Shown one piece after another: positions 22,701 to 34,623 of a stretch of 64,000 bases of DNA. The notes beneath the pieces are model-generated. The model was given only the letters and a program-made list of their open reading frames with translations. It made no database searches and was not told where the DNA came from. The translations under genes and the position numbers were made by a program. Position 1 is the first letter of the stretch; each line of letters starts with the position of its first letter. Origin of the DNA: Parascedosporium putredinis (lineage: Eukaryota > Ascomycota > Sordariomycetes > Microascales > Microascaceae); NCBI GenBank assembly GCA_949357655.1, contig CASHTG010000004.1, positions 992,001 to 1,056,000 on the forward strand, given 5' to 3'.

Positions 22701-23792
22701 TCAATGGATGTTGATTTGCATCCGTTGCATTGATCTAATGCACGTCATCGTTTGGCCTAGATGAACTTCGCTGAGAGGGACCTTCCCAACAGCTTCGAGC
22801 TTCTCAAATGTGCAAGTATCCACAGTCGTGCGTGTCGTTATGTCATCGATCATTGCATTTTTATTCTTATGAGGAAAGGGAAAGAGCTGACTGAAGTAGG
22901 CCAGGCGACGAATCTGGAAGCTCAGGGGCAGTGGACGAGAGACGAGCTATGATTGGATAGATTTGCTAGAAGATCAATTCGTCAATGGCAAGCTCAGCTC
23001 CCTCAAAAGAAAGCTCGGTTGGGGTCGGGGGTGGCAGGGGCCACTTGGGGCAATCTGCCCCTGGCCGCCCTGGCCCTGACACGTGCAAATGAACGTGCAT
23101 AACTTTGTGCTCTGCATAAAATTTCGTTGCTTCAGCAAATTCGGTGGGCACACAGGGTGGAAGGAGCTTGGAGAGCTTGGGTGAGCTGCGATCAAATGCT
23201 CGCGGGGAGCTCTCCATGCTGTCAATTCCTGGCGTTTCAGTTTTGGCAACGACGTCCAAGACTCGGAGAAGAGTGGCGGTCAAGCAAATCAGGGTATTCC
23301 CAGCCCCATGGATTTGTCTTTTTCCCAATGTTTAGAGAAGATTGAGGGAGTTGGGGATGGATCGATTGCCAAGTCCAAAATTCGTTCAACCCCTTTCAAT
23401 CCCCACCAAAACCCCTGGCTCCATCGATCAATTGATGAGAGCGGTGCGCCATTACCAGCCCCTTTCCTGATAGCGCTGGAGATTTGCTGCTCGACTCGAC
23501 CCCTATCGAATTCCACAATTCTCCACGACGCTTCACAAAATTTATCCCTCGGCACATCTTATTCTGTTGCCTACATCCTGCCAATCACAGGCCGCATCGA
23601 AGCCAACAAATTGGCTTTTTCTTTTTTTCTACTCGATCCCTTTTTCTTCTCTGCTCACGGAAAATCGGTCCATCGCAGCTTCCTCCAAAGCTTCTCTTTT
23701 TCCCGCCCAACAGAGAATTCCGCCCTCTGTTTCCCTTCTGTCCATTTCCTCCCCGTGCATCTCCTGCTTTCGTCATCACCCGTTCATCCATC
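19787..23792. other. Four-kilobase gene-free stretch
   Basis: No gene could be supported on either strand. It holds T-rich tracts (about 21020-21060), scattered short ORFs, and a region around 21950-22450 that looks like decayed coding sequence (many stops, no family recognised). The right end (23600-23792) is a pyrimidine-rich leader of the sphingolipid methyltransferase gene. Confidence 0.5.
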
Positions 23793-25753
23793 ATGGGGTC
23801 CAAGGACCCGATCAAGGGCCAGGAGCTCGAAACCGATATCGAGTTCATCAAGACGCCTCCCGCGGTGCCCTCCAAATTCCAGACCGGCCAGGACTGCGGC
23901 GTCAAGGTCACGACGGTAAGCTCTAAAGACATTCAAGCTCGTATCTCGCTTTCTTGACAATCGCGGGATGAGAGCTTCCCGAGCTCCTTTCCTAAATCGG
24001 ACGTTTCCAATCGCAATCCATCACCAGGCGCCCGCCCCCTGGGTCGTTGGTAGCTTAGCTGACGGATGGATTGGGGCTCATTCCCGCTCCTTCCGACATC
24101 ATCTTTTCGCCACCCGCACCCTGCACCCGCACTGCTCGTCATCCTCACTTTTTCTTTTTCTTTCCCCTGCTGTCATCCGTCCCATCATTATTCTCCCTAC
24201 GACTCGGAACCCGAACTCATCCCGAGAACCGCTCAATTGATCGCTAACGTATCCTCTTCGCTCTCCTCTCTAGTATCCCGCCATCAACAATCCCCCTCCC
24301 CGCCGACGGCCCCGGCAATGAGAGCTTCTCCAATGGCATCTTCCTCGCCGTCATCTTCGGTGTCCCCACCTACGTAGCCTGGAAGCTCGGCGGCGGAATC
24401 AAGACCACCGTCTTCTTGGCCCTTCTCTTCTTCTTCCCTCTCCTCACCATCTACTGGTTCGTCAGCTCCGCCTACAGCCCCGCCACCAATGACAAGGTCA
24501 AGTGTCCCGGCCGCCCCATCGAGGAGTACATCACCTTCAAGAATGAGACCGACCGCCTCAAGTGGAGCGGCCGCCGCAAGATCCCCATCCAGACCTTTGC
24601 CAACATGTACATTGCCGGCGAGGTCGAGTTCAACGGCGACTGCCTCGACGTCCTCGAGTACCGCCACGACTGGGCCACCTTTGCCTTCACCGTTGACCTG
24701 CTCAAGTTTGTCATCTTCAACTTCTTCTACGACGTCGGCATCGGCCACAGCAGGCAGGAGGACGAGGACCAGATCCAGCCCACCTACGACGCCGGCAACG
24801 ACCACTACGCCTGGTTCCTCGGCCCACGCATGATCTACACTTCTGGTATCATCTCCGACGTCGACCGCGAGGAGACCCTCGAGGAGCTCCAGGATAACAA
24901 GATGGCGATTGTCTGCGAGAAGATTGGCCTCAAGGAGGGCGAGACCATGCTCGACATCGGCTGCGGCTGGGGTACCCTCGCCCGCTTCGCCTCGCTGAAC
25001 TACGGCGCCAAGGTCACCGGTCTCACCATTGCCAAGAACCAGACCGCCTGGGGTAACGACGCCCTCCGCCGCGCCGGTGTCCCCGAGGAGCAGAGCATGA
25101 TTGAGTGCATGGATTACCGCGACATGACCGGCCGCAAGTTCAACAAGATCACCCAGCTCGAGATGGGCGAGCACGTCGGTGTTCGCAAGCTCACCGGTTT
25201 CTTCCGCCAGTGCTACGACCTTCTCGAGGATGACGGCGCCATGTACGTCCAGCTCTCCGGTCTCCGTCAGGCTTGGCAGTACGAGGACTTCGTCTGGGGT
25301 CTCTATCTCAACAAGTACATCTTCCCCGGTGCCGATGCCTCCACTCCCCTCTGGTTCTACACTTTCTGCCTTGAGAGGGCCGGTTTCGAGGTCAAGAGCA
25401 TCGACACCATTGGCGTCCACTACTCCGGCACTCTCTGGCGCTGGTACCGCAACTGGGTCGGCAATGCCGAGAAGGTCACGGCCAAGTACGGTGGCCGCTG
25501 GTACAGGGTAAGTTTTTTTTTTTTTTTTTTTATGATCTTTGGATTGCTAATAATGGTTCGATTGTAGATTTGGGAGCTCTTCCTTGCCTGGTCCACCATT
25601 GCCTCTCGCCAGGGCAGCGCCACCTGCTTCCAGTTCGTCGCCGTCAAGAACCTCAACACCACCCACCGTATCGACGGCGTCTCCGCCCAGTACGGCCTCC
25701 ACGGCGCCCTCGCCATGGCCAAGGCTGCTGGCAAGGCCGTCCTCTCCCAGTAG
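23793..25753 (+). CDS. MTS1: Sphingolipid C9-methyltransferase
   Basis: Transfers a methyl group from S-adenosylmethionine to C9 of the sphingoid base of glucosylceramide precursors, at ER/Golgi membranes. Three exons: 23793-23915, 24274-25507, 25568-25753, giving about 514 residues, the family's usual size. After a polar N-terminus come two adjacent membrane helices (IFLAVIFGVPTYVAWKL; TVFLALLFFFPLLTIYWFVS). The cyclopropane-fatty-acyl-synthase-type domain follows, with the SAM-binding motif MLDIGCGWGTLARFA. Later landmarks: FFYDVGIGHSRQ, MIYTSGIISD, QLEMGEHVGVRKL, WFYTFCLERAGFEV. The exon 1/exon 2 junction region has a frame offset near 24293, before NESFSNG. The rest is intact. A long CT-rich leader precedes the start. 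The second intron has a run of about 20 T. These lipids matter for hyphal growth and sensitivity to plant defensins (known for the family). Confidence 0.95.
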
Positions 25754-27634
25754 ACGTGCCTCACCCCTTTCCCCGCAACGTTCACGACTGCTCCGCCTTG
25801 AGAGCTATCCGTAATGACCTGCTGTCCTTGTTTGTCGTTTAATTTTGTTTTTGCTGTCTAGCTCGCGCTACCAGCTTTTTCGGTCGCTGGCGGTACCGCC
25901 CAAAAAGAATCGGTTCGTGTGCTGGAGATGAACAGAAAAGTATTGGCTGTTTTTTATTCTCGTATTTTTAAACATTCCAAAGAAACCCCTTGGTTTCTTG
26001 TGGAGGGGAATACAAAGGAAAAGAGGAAGAAAGGGAAAAGGAATAGAAGGGAATGTCATTTGGGCGTCAATTGCTTTTCTATCTCTCTTTTCTTTTCCTT
26101 TGGGTTTCAGTGCCGCTGGAACGACGTCGGCGAAAAACAAATGTTCTTCCTTCTTCCTCTCGTCTGGTAGTTTTCCGCTTTTCTTGTCCGGCTCCTCGGG
26201 ACTGCGTCTCGACGGAGGTCGGATGAAAATGATATGGGATGGACGGAAAGGATCCCGGTTACATAGATGTCGCGGAGATGCAGCGTTTAAATAAACCTCT
26301 AATTGTATTCCTTTCCTTCACCTTTCCGCTTCTTCTTGTCTTGCAGAAGTGCCCTTTGTTCACCACTTGACGGGTTCCTTGATTTCGCTGAAGGGGATGG
26401 ACTGCCGTGCCGTCTCCGCAACGACTAGACGTGATTAAGCGAAGTGCCAACGACTCGTCTCCCTGCTACTCAGTCCGGGTTATATCGAAAGACTATCAAG
26501 AGAGGGATCTCGAGCAGGGGGAATCCTTGTCAAGACCTATGCTTTCATAAAGGTTCCACCTGATGCAGCGAGCTTCTTGCTCAAATTGCCGGTGTATTAT
26601 GCAGGTCAAGGGCAAATATGTGATTAGTGAGGTCCAGAATTTCCTTCACGAGATATTCAAGCGAGGAAGAACTAGATTCTGCCAGCTCGATCTTGGATCA
26701 CAAGATCCCACTGATAAGGACCATCTTTAGCTTCTGCGGCGGGGGCGCCAAGGACTTTGGGCGGTATCCGATTTGACACTGGAGACGATTTCGAGAATAG
26801 GTTGAATATTTCTACCAATCGTGTATTACTAGATTGAACTGGCTAAACCAAATCCATTATCAAAGCTGCCCTTACCTTTGTTCCTCGTGCATACCTCGAC
26901 ACGTCCATGTAACCAAGTATCTTCCCTTGTTTAACGACTACATGCCAACTCCTATCAGGAAGTAGGAAGAAAGAAACTTGAGGACTTGAAAGAGGAAAGA
27001 AGAAAAAAAAACATACGGGATTCGCACTTCATGCTCTCGAGCTGCTCTATCTCATACATGTGATAGAAACGCAATTCATCGGGTGGATAATAACCTCCAC
27101 GTCAAAAGGGCAGACGACCACATTAGGAATATCTCTTGGCGAGGTCATTGGTCCGCCGGATAGTGGCTGTATACGCACCGCGCTCATCTCCTCCACCAAA
27201 GGCCCAATTTGTTTGGGGATTTGCTGAAGGGCGGGGAGGGGGCAACGACGCAAACAAGCAATAGTGCGGTGCTCTTATAGGGGAACCGGCCGGATCTGCA
27301 CGCAAACGTGGAAACCGAGCGGGCGGCAATTGTCCTTGTTCCCCACCCCGCCGTCTTAATGAGGGTGCGCTGCCAATGCCGGCATCCGGGCTGGGATATG
27401 CCCCCGTTCATTTTCTTCTTCTTTTTTCTTTTCTTGCTCATGTTTGATCGCGCGCGCGGTGCCGCTGTTACCGGGGTGGAAAGAGGGACACTAATGAAAA
27501 GGGTATTAAATAACATGCTGGTCTAGTCCTAGGCTTTATCTTTACGTAGGCGTCGCCTCGACGTTTCTTTTCCCCATCCACTTCAAGCTTTCTTCCGTAG
27601 TCTAGCGCGTGCTGAAAGAAGACGATCTTTCAAG
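25754..27634. other. Intergenic, no supported gene
   Basis: About 1.9 kb. Short ORFs on both strands show no family features. The left end is the 3' region of the methyltransferase; the right end is the tyrosinase promoter. Confidence 0.55.
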
Positions 27635-29601
27635 ATGCTCGTGTACGCTTCGCTGGCGATCCTGCCCCTTCTTGCCGGGGTGGGCGCATCGCCGCTTAAC
27701 AAGAAGGCCACCTTTTCGTACCAGCAGTAAGCAGCCTTCTACTCTCTCTCTTTGCTTTTACGGTTTATAGTTCCCGAGGCTGGTCTTATTGGGACCTTCT
27801 TTTTGGATTCTGGAGCCCGGCTTAGACTCACTTCCTTTGTTCCTCTCGCTAACTTTGGAAAACACTCAAAGGGTATCTCGAAATCCTGACTTCCCGTTGG
27901 ATGTGGTCGACGAGCTCGAGGCCAAAGCCATGCCGGGGGTTGAGACATGGATGGCTGGGAAGGACAACGCCAACGGCTGCACGCTTGAAAATGCTGCGGT
28001 CCGTAGAGAATGGTAGGCTTGTCACTCTTCGTTCTTTTCTAGATGGGACACCCCCTCCCTCTGCTACATCCCACCGACCTTGAACTAATACTTGTCTAAC
28101 GACGTTGCGTAGGGGTGACTTATCCGTTGCCGAGCGTGAAGAGTACGTTGCCGCGGTTCTCTGTCTCCAGAAGTTACCATCCAAGGCGCCCGAGGGAAAG
28201 GCACCAGGTGCACTCAGCCGCTTCGATGACTTCGTTGCCACGCACATGACACAGGCCATGATGCTTCACTCGCCCGTACGTAGACTCTACCGCTCCTTGA
28301 GTTGAAATAGCTTGCGTCGAAATAGCTTGCGAAAGAGCACCCGGGCTTGTCTGGCTAACTCATTCTATTCCTACACCATAGACCAATCTGTTTGCGAGCC
28401 ACCGTTACTATATCTGGGCCTACGAAACCGCTCTTCGTGAAGAGTGCGGCTATACGGGCTACCAGCCGGTCAGTGTCCCCATGAAAAAGATCACAAAGGG
28501 GGACTGGATTCCTCTAAAACGCGGCCCCCAAGCTGACACCACGCGTAGTACATGAATTACGACCGTTATGCCGATGACCTCCTCAACTCCCCTTGTTCAA
28601 CGGGAACGCGTCCAGCCTAGGAGGCAACGGAGCTCAAGCCAATACGCCGGTGTCCCTCAGCCATTCAGGCCTCCGTACAACATGATCCCCTCTGCTGGAG
28701 GCGGTGGTTGTGTGACCGAGGGTCCATTCAAAGAGTACGTATTCGATGACCCCAGAGCCCCCATTCGCCTTTAGCTCCCGTAGCTAGTACCACGCGAGAT
28801 ACTCCTTTTTCTAACACCGTGATCTGCAGCATGGTCGTGAGTCTTGGCCCCGTGGGAATCATCGTCAATGATATCCCCAAGAACCCGCGCTCCGATGGCC
28901 TCGGCTCCAACCCGCGATGCCTCCGTCGGGACGTGAATAAATTTTCGGCGGCCGGCGCCAAGGCCAACTACACGTACAACCTGATTACGGAGAACGCCGG
29001 AATTGATGCGTTTTATAACCGCTACCTCGGGCAGCCGCAGCTGAAGGATGATCCCAATCCTTGGGGGTAAGTGAATCCGGTCTCATGTTTTTTTCTTTCT
29101 CATTTTCTGTTTTTTGGCCTTTGTCAACGTCAGTTTGAATAGAGATAAATCACTTGGCGAAAAGGCCCAGTAGTTTGTGGAAGATGCTAACCACGGTACT
29201 CCAATAGCTCCATAATGCCGGCCACTATATCGTAGGCGGCGACCCAGGCGGTGTAAGTGGAGACCCTCGCGAATACCCCAACAATATGTTCGGTTCTTTC
29301 ACATTAACTCGGGCTATTTCTAGGATTTCTACGCTTCCCCGGCGACCCCTACTTCTACTTCCACCACGGCATGTTGGACCGCGTGTGGTGGATCTGGCAG
29401 ATGCAGGACCCGGCCGCCCGCGTCAACCTTATTCCGGGTACCGGCGCCCCGGCGATGAACCATCCCGGCATGCCGATGAACCGTCGGCAGTCGTCCGCGA
29501 CAATTGTGGACTTGGGTTGGACGGCGCCGGCGGTGCCCATTACGGAGCTCAACGATTCCTTGGGCGGTAACGGCGGCAAGTTTTGCTACGTGTACGTGTG
29601 A
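27635..29601 (+). CDS. Secreted tyrosinase (type-3 copper protein)
   Basis: Oxidises mono- or o-diphenols through a binuclear copper centre. Eight exons: 27635-27726, 27872-28012, 28113-28275, 28382-28468, 28549-28734, 28830-29066, 29208-29252, 29324-29601; about 410 residues. A signal peptide (MLVYASLAILPLLAGVGASP) is followed by the CuA site (ATHMTQAMMLHSP and FASHRYYIWAYETALREECG, three histidines) and the CuB site (LHNAGHYIVGGDPGG and YFYFHHGMLDRVWWIW, again three histidines). All six copper ligands are present. Between the sites lies GGGGCVTEGPFKDMVVSLGP. Breaks occur near 28590 (one C), 28660, the exon 6/7 junction (one G short in GGGGG) and 29338 (one C); restoring a base each time gives the family sequence. 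There is no long C-terminal extension, so it is the short secreted type. Melanin, cross-linking or phenol detoxification are possible roles. Confidence 0.93.
28304..28331. repeat. Tandem duplication inside tyrosinase intron 3
   Basis: The 13-mer GAAATAGCTTGCG occurs at 28304-28316 and again at 28319-28331, a 15-bp period. It is intronic and does not touch splice sites; probably a recent slippage duplication. Confidence 0.6.
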
Positions 29602-29954
29602 GGGATCAGATGTGGTTCGGGATTTCGCTTGGGGGTTTGGGTGTCGCTATCAAATTGAATACCGTAGTAGGCATGGCCGAGAAAGGAAGAGAAGGGCTAT
29701 AGTCTATCTCATTGTTTTACAAATTTGGAACCAATCGAACGCTTGCAAAAGTTAACTCGTATTGAACTTGAAGATTAAAAGCCTAGTAGTGGCATTCGCC
29801 CACCAGCCAGACCTTAGCAATGCTAACCAAAAAACACATCAATGCCAAATGTTGTCAAAAATTTGATACCGGAGTTGGGCACCACACCAAGGACTGAAAC
29901 TCGATCGGTTCTTCCCGCACAGAGGCGCAACAGGATTGCACATCAAGGACTCGA
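29602..29954. other. Convergent intergenic gap
   Basis: About 350 bp between the tyrosinase stop and the stop of the minus-strand secreted protein; nothing but presumed 3' UTRs. Confidence 0.6.
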
Positions 29955-30444
29955 TCAACTCAAAGCCGTGCATCCGGCCAGGGAAAAGCTTTGTAGCTCG
30001 CCATCATACCCCGTACATATATCCAGCCCCAGAGTCATCGACGTGCCCGTGCAATCCTGGCCGCTGTATACGCGAACTGTGTGTTTTCAAGAAGTGAGCA
30101 ACTATTCCCAGGCGTCTCAAACGATACAAACATTGGCCGTATCGATGAATGTCTTCTCTTCTCCCTTTTACGGTGATTAGGCTTACCTTCGCAGCCAGCG
30201 TCGAGGAAAGTTGCCTTGGCGCTGATGACTCCGTCCTGGCCCGTGATGGTGGAGCAGTGGTTGTCGGTGTTACTCCATGTTCCGGTGGAGATGGCGACGC
30301 CTCCGTTACACTCCCCTCCGCTGCTAAACAAAACGATAGAAAGGAGACCGTCAACATGTGGGGGTCGTCCCGCCTGGCGAGGGCGGCGGAGGAAACGAGG
30401 GATGCGGCGGAGAGAAGGAGCGGGGCGATAGCTAGAATCTTCAT
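29955..30444 (-). CDS. Small secreted cysteine-rich protein
   Basis: Two exons, 30444-30187 and 30076-29955, separated by a 110-bp intron. Signal peptide MKILAIAPLLLSAASLVSSA, then a dibasic ALARRDD site that could be a Kex2-type propeptide cut. The mature part contains GGECNGG, DNHCSTI, DAGCEVRVYSGQDCTG, LDICTGYDG and ends SLAGCTALS: six regularly spaced cysteines plus one nearer the N-terminus. Total length is about 127 residues. The second exon is recognised only after splicing; its frame continues perfectly from the first. One T is missing in a T run near 30327. No known family. Size, secretion signal and cysteine content are those of a candidate effector or wall-associated protein. It is convergent with the tyrosinase, 353 bp apart. 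Confidence 0.82.
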
Positions 30445-30618
30445 GTTGGCGGCTTAGATGTAGAAGGAAGACGGTTAGGGAAGGATTCAAGAAGGACTGA
30501 GAAGCCGAAGCTGAGTTTCTCGAGAGCTATCGATTATTGACAAGTGAATGTAATAGACGCGGACGGTCACAGAATGGCATGAGGAATAGCAAAGAGAATA
30601 GCAGCAGTCCTATGGTTG

Positions 30619-30626
30619 ATTATATA
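30619..30626 (-). promoter_or_regulatory. TATA-like box of the small secreted protein gene
   Basis: On the minus strand the sequence reads TATATAAT, about 175 bp upstream of the ATG at 30444. Confidence 0.45.
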
Positions 30627-32423
30627 CACCAGCATCTCCCACCATCTCGAGGCAGCGTTATGTGTGTAAAGCAAAGAACAAACAACAAAAAACGGAAAGC
30701 CAACAAAAATCCCACTTATTCACGGCTAATAGCATGCCGAAATCCGCCGGTGGACTCGGCCGCCGGTGTGCAGCGGAAAACTTCATCTCGTGTTCGACTG
30801 ACGGCAATCTCGACGCATCATCTCGGTCCTCTGACGTGCACGCGTAAATTGCAATGCGGGGTAAAACCACCGGCACCGTGCCAAGCTTTGGAGTGGGCAA
30901 AGGGGCGGCGCTCTCTCGAGAGAAGGAGTCCTCGATAGATGATTATTATTTGAGGGATTCACCCTGCCGTAAGCTGTGAGATGGCGATGCGCCAACTTTA
31001 TATGCACAAAATAGATGAATGATGCTCGGGCGGGCGGTAGGTGTGCGACTCCGGGAAACAACAGCATCGTCGGCGCCACGTGAGTAACAAAGTAGGTACC
31101 GGACGTACCGGCGGAGCGGACCACGACTGACGGGTGGTTCGTTCACGCCAAGCTGGAAATGCCTCCTATCAATGGATTGATCGTTGATCTATTGATCTTA
31201 TCACGCTAGTTGGTTTCCGGGTCAGGCTACTTGGACGAGCCGCCTGTTCGCCTGTTCGCCTCATTGCCTGCTTCAATGTTGTCTTCCGCTCTTGATTCTT
31301 GCACTGCATGCAGAAATTCAATCTGTGGCTTTGGGCTTGCAGAATTCCCCGCAAGGGGAGAGGGACACACACCACATACACACGCTGTGACAGACATACA
31401 CACTTGACGGATGATTAATTGCAAAGAGTGCATCGTAATTTTGCGTACGAGTGACATGCCTGACCCGTGCGTCTCGCCATCCAAGTCTGTCGGCTCAGGA
31501 ACCCCTGGCGCGCCACAATTTCCCGCGCAGAGGGGAGCCGCCCAAAGGGGGCTGTTCATCCGATGTGGGCACGCTAAGGCGCGATAAGAGAGATCAGCCA
31601 CCGCAGCCAAAGAAAGTATTGGCGAAAGAGGAAGATGAGAAGAAGAGGAAGAAGAAGAGCGCCCAAAACAATGAAAACAGTGGAGTATCGACACGGAATT
31701 ATCACCGCTTTAGAATAATAGTCTTGTCGACTTTCTTCAAATGGGCGAGCGAGAAATGGGTTCCTGTTTGAGCCATCCGAGCTTAGCGTGAGGAAAGTCT
31801 TCCCGCTCCGAGACACGACGGCTAAGAATAGAAGTGGTAGAATTTTTGTGTGATTTTCCCAAAGGACTTGTCAACAAGAGAGGCAGAGGCGGCCGCCAGA
31901 GCGGAAGTCCCGCTGTCTCAGGGGCTTGTTCGCCTCAAAGGGACTTGTACCAGGATGGACTAAGGCTGAGCAGGCCAGACTCGCCAGACTAGGCCGAGAA
32001 GAAGAATCGGTCGGTTCAAACGACATTGGCCTTTCTCCACAGCGTTGACTTGTCAAGGTGGGAGGAGCCAGCAATGCGACGTTGGGGGATTCCCTTTGGT
32101 CCATCAATGTTCCCACCCACTCACTCGCAGACCACAGGTTTGCTCTCCCACACCACCCTGGCATCCCTGTCGGGTAGCGCAGCCTCACACCATTGACACC
32201 CTTCGCCCCCCTTGCTCGCCGTCACAAGCCCCCGGCCCAGCACAATTCGACAACAAGCCCCCGACCCCCAACGGGTTTGCCAAGCGTGCGCGATTTCTTC
32301 CAATCGATCAACACACCTGGGTTTCTTGGGATGATGCATTGCCCTCGTCTTTGCTTTGACGCGGCGACGGGGAGATGGATGAACGGACTGAAGCACTCTT
32401 CATCGTCTCCCTCGGCGAACTAA

Positions 32424-32510
32424 AGGAAAGAGAAAGAGAGAGAGAGAGAGAAAGAGGGAAGGAGAGCGAAAGAGAGAAGGAGAGGAAAAGCGAGAAATGA
32501 AAGAGGAGGC
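32424..32510. repeat. Purine-rich (GA)n tract
   Basis: A nearly pure A/G stretch containing an uninterrupted run of GA dinucleotides around 32433-32450, extended by GAAA/GGAG variants. Non-coding microsatellite-like tract on the + strand. Confidence 0.7.
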
Positions 32511-33307
32511 AAGCTCCGTTGATGCATGCATGCTGATCAATCCTCCACCCGAGGAATCAATCCTGCAATTCCACGGGTTCGAGGCCAAGTGTGAATGGAA
32601 GAGACGGATCGCCCAAGGTGGAGTCGCTAGCCCCATTGGCTGAACCAGAGGCCTTCAGGACTTGGGGCATTGGAGACTTCTTAGGATCAGGCCTCGACAG
32701 GGCTTCCTTTCGCATTGGTGGCGGTGCAGCGGCTCTTGGCATTAGGATTCGCGAAATCTCCCAGCTCTGCCATTGCCCCCCAGCCCGAAATGCACTTGAG
32801 CACAGGTTCTTGGGGTCTCTTGTGCTTTTGTTTGGGCAGGGGGCCCTGCGGAAGAAAGGATTGAAAGCGTCTAGTGCAAGCACGCTACGCGTGGGTCGCA
32901 AGGCTTCCGGGGTGGGCGCACGCACGCGTGCGCCTTTTGGTGCTTGCCCATGGATGCCCCCTTTTGATGGGCTGGTTGTCCATCTCAAGCGAGATGATCA
33001 TTTCTTTTTTCCTTTCTCTTCATCTTTGAAGATTTTTATTGGTTTTTTCTGTTCCTTTTCTGCTCTTGAATTGATCAATATTCGGATTTTTTCTTCAATC
33101 GTGTTCTTTGCGACAAAAAGACAAATCGACCAAAAGGAAGCAATCGAGGAATAAGAAGCGAGAGACAGTGCAAGCGGAAAAGAATAAAGGGGCTTTTTTA
33201 TTGGAGCAGCGTCTCCGCACACTCGGCATCGAGGGGAGAGCAAAGACCCAAGACCCCCAAAGACCCAACCCGAACTAGAGAGAAACGAGGAAGCACACGC
33301 CGTCAAG

Positions 33308-34623
33308 ATGAGCACCCGGCCCACGACGACGTTTCCCACGCAAACGATCCCCGACGGGAGCTCCTCCTATGTCATCCGCCCGCTCACGACGATTTTCGTC
33401 CCTCCGCCGGAATGCCCCGACCTCATCAGCGAAGACTTTGACACGACGTCGCGGTCGTGCGCGCCGACGACTGGAGTCCCGCGGGTCTCAACTGGCTCGG
33501 CTACTACTCGCCCGCCATCTGTCCCCAGGGCTACACCGTAGGCTGCGATGCGTGGAACGACGTTCGCCGCTCTAGCATGGAGAGCCGGTTTGGCACGCCC
33601 GACGATACCGATTACTATCCGGCTTCGGGGACGACAGCCGCCCTTTGCGTACCAGCGTAAGTTTTTTATTTTTTTTATTCTTTTTTGGTGGAGGAGGAAA
33701 GGAAATAGATAGTTCCGACCCCTCCTTGTCTATGCTATACATTGCCACCCATCACCCATCCATAACCCTGACTGACGTTTTTTGGCGCCCATAGAAACTT
33801 TCGATGCTGGGACGACGACGTGTGGACCGCCATCTCCGTCCGCGGAAGCTCCACCCAGTACGAGCGCGCGTTCCAAATCCGGTGGGAGGAGTCGGACCTC
33901 ATCTACCTAGAAACCCACCCCATGTCCCCGGCGTCACGCCCTGGACCTCGGCCGAGGCCGTCACCGGTCCCACGTCCGACGTCACGGGCGGCGACAACAA
34001 CGGCGGCGACACGGGCGGCGACACGGGCGGCGACGACGGCGGCAAGTCCGGCCTGTCCAGCGGCGCCATCGCCGGTATCGCCGTCGGCGCCCTCGCCGGC
34101 GTGCTCGCCATCGTGGGCATCGCCGTCTTCGTCTGGTGGCGCAAGCGCAAGTCCGCCCAGGGCCATGTCCCCGTGCCCCAGGGTCCCCCACCCCCGGTAT
34201 TCCCGAGATGGCCGGCGGCGTCGGTCCCCGGCCACTACGGCGGCACTCCCGTGTCCAACCAGCAGCACCTGTCCGTGTACTCCGGCTCCCGACCCCCACA
34301 TGGGCGGTGCCAGCCCTGGCATGCCCGGCGCCGCTGGCTTCCCTAACCCCAACGCCGACCCTCGCTACAGCTACATGGGCGCGCCCGGCCCCAACGGCTA
34401 CTCCCCGCAACCCCAGCAACTGGCGTACGGCGCCGTGCCGCCCAATGGTGCTTCGCCCGACATGATCTCCTCCCAGGGAACGACTCCTCAGCCCGGCGTG
34501 GTGGCTGGTGGCTATCCTGTTCAGCAGCAGCAGGTGCCTCCCGTGCATCATTTCGAGATGGACGGCACGTCAGCCCAGCCTCCGCCGCCCGCGGAGCTGT
34601 CGAGCGAGGCTCCGCCCCTGTGA
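33308..34623 (+). CDS. Single-pass membrane protein with extracellular N-domain and Pro/Gln-rich tail
   Basis: Two exons, 33308-33656 and 33795-34623 (138-bp intron). The N-terminal domain contains PPPECPDLISEDFDTT, NWLGYYSPAICPQGYTVGCD, TTAALCVPANFRCWDDDVW and RWEESDLIYLETHP. Then comes a Gly/Asp-rich linker made of GGDTGGDTGGDDGG repeats, one membrane helix (AIAGIAVGALAGVLAIVGIAVFVWW) with a basic stop-transfer RKRK, and a long Pro/Gly/Gln-rich cytoplasmic tail ending SSEAPPL. This layout is common among fungal wall-sensing or wall-anchored membrane proteins of unknown function. There is no obvious cleavable signal peptide; the start at 33308 (CAAGATGAG) could be preceded by an unseen exon. 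Frame breaks near 33450, 33930, 34190, 34245 and 34290 are bridged by single-base changes, mostly in C runs. Confidence 0.78.

Larger units (their letters stand above)
30445..33307. other. Gene-free stretch, 2.9 kb
   Basis: No supported gene. Contains the upstream region of the small secreted protein (TATA-like box at 30619-30626), a purine-rich GA tract at about 32424-32510, and AT-rich sequence before the next gene. A 187-codon open frame at 32591-33154 shows no family feature and ends in low-complexity T-rich DNA, so it was not called. Confidence 0.55.

Noticed and set aside
24284..25420. 378-codon open frame on the minus strand
   Set aside because: Antisense shadow of the sphingolipid methyltransferase; composition is Leu/Val/Glu/Gly-biased with no domain.
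32591..33154. 187-codon open frame on the plus strand
   Set aside because: Ends in T-rich low-complexity DNA and has no recognisable domain; probably chance.
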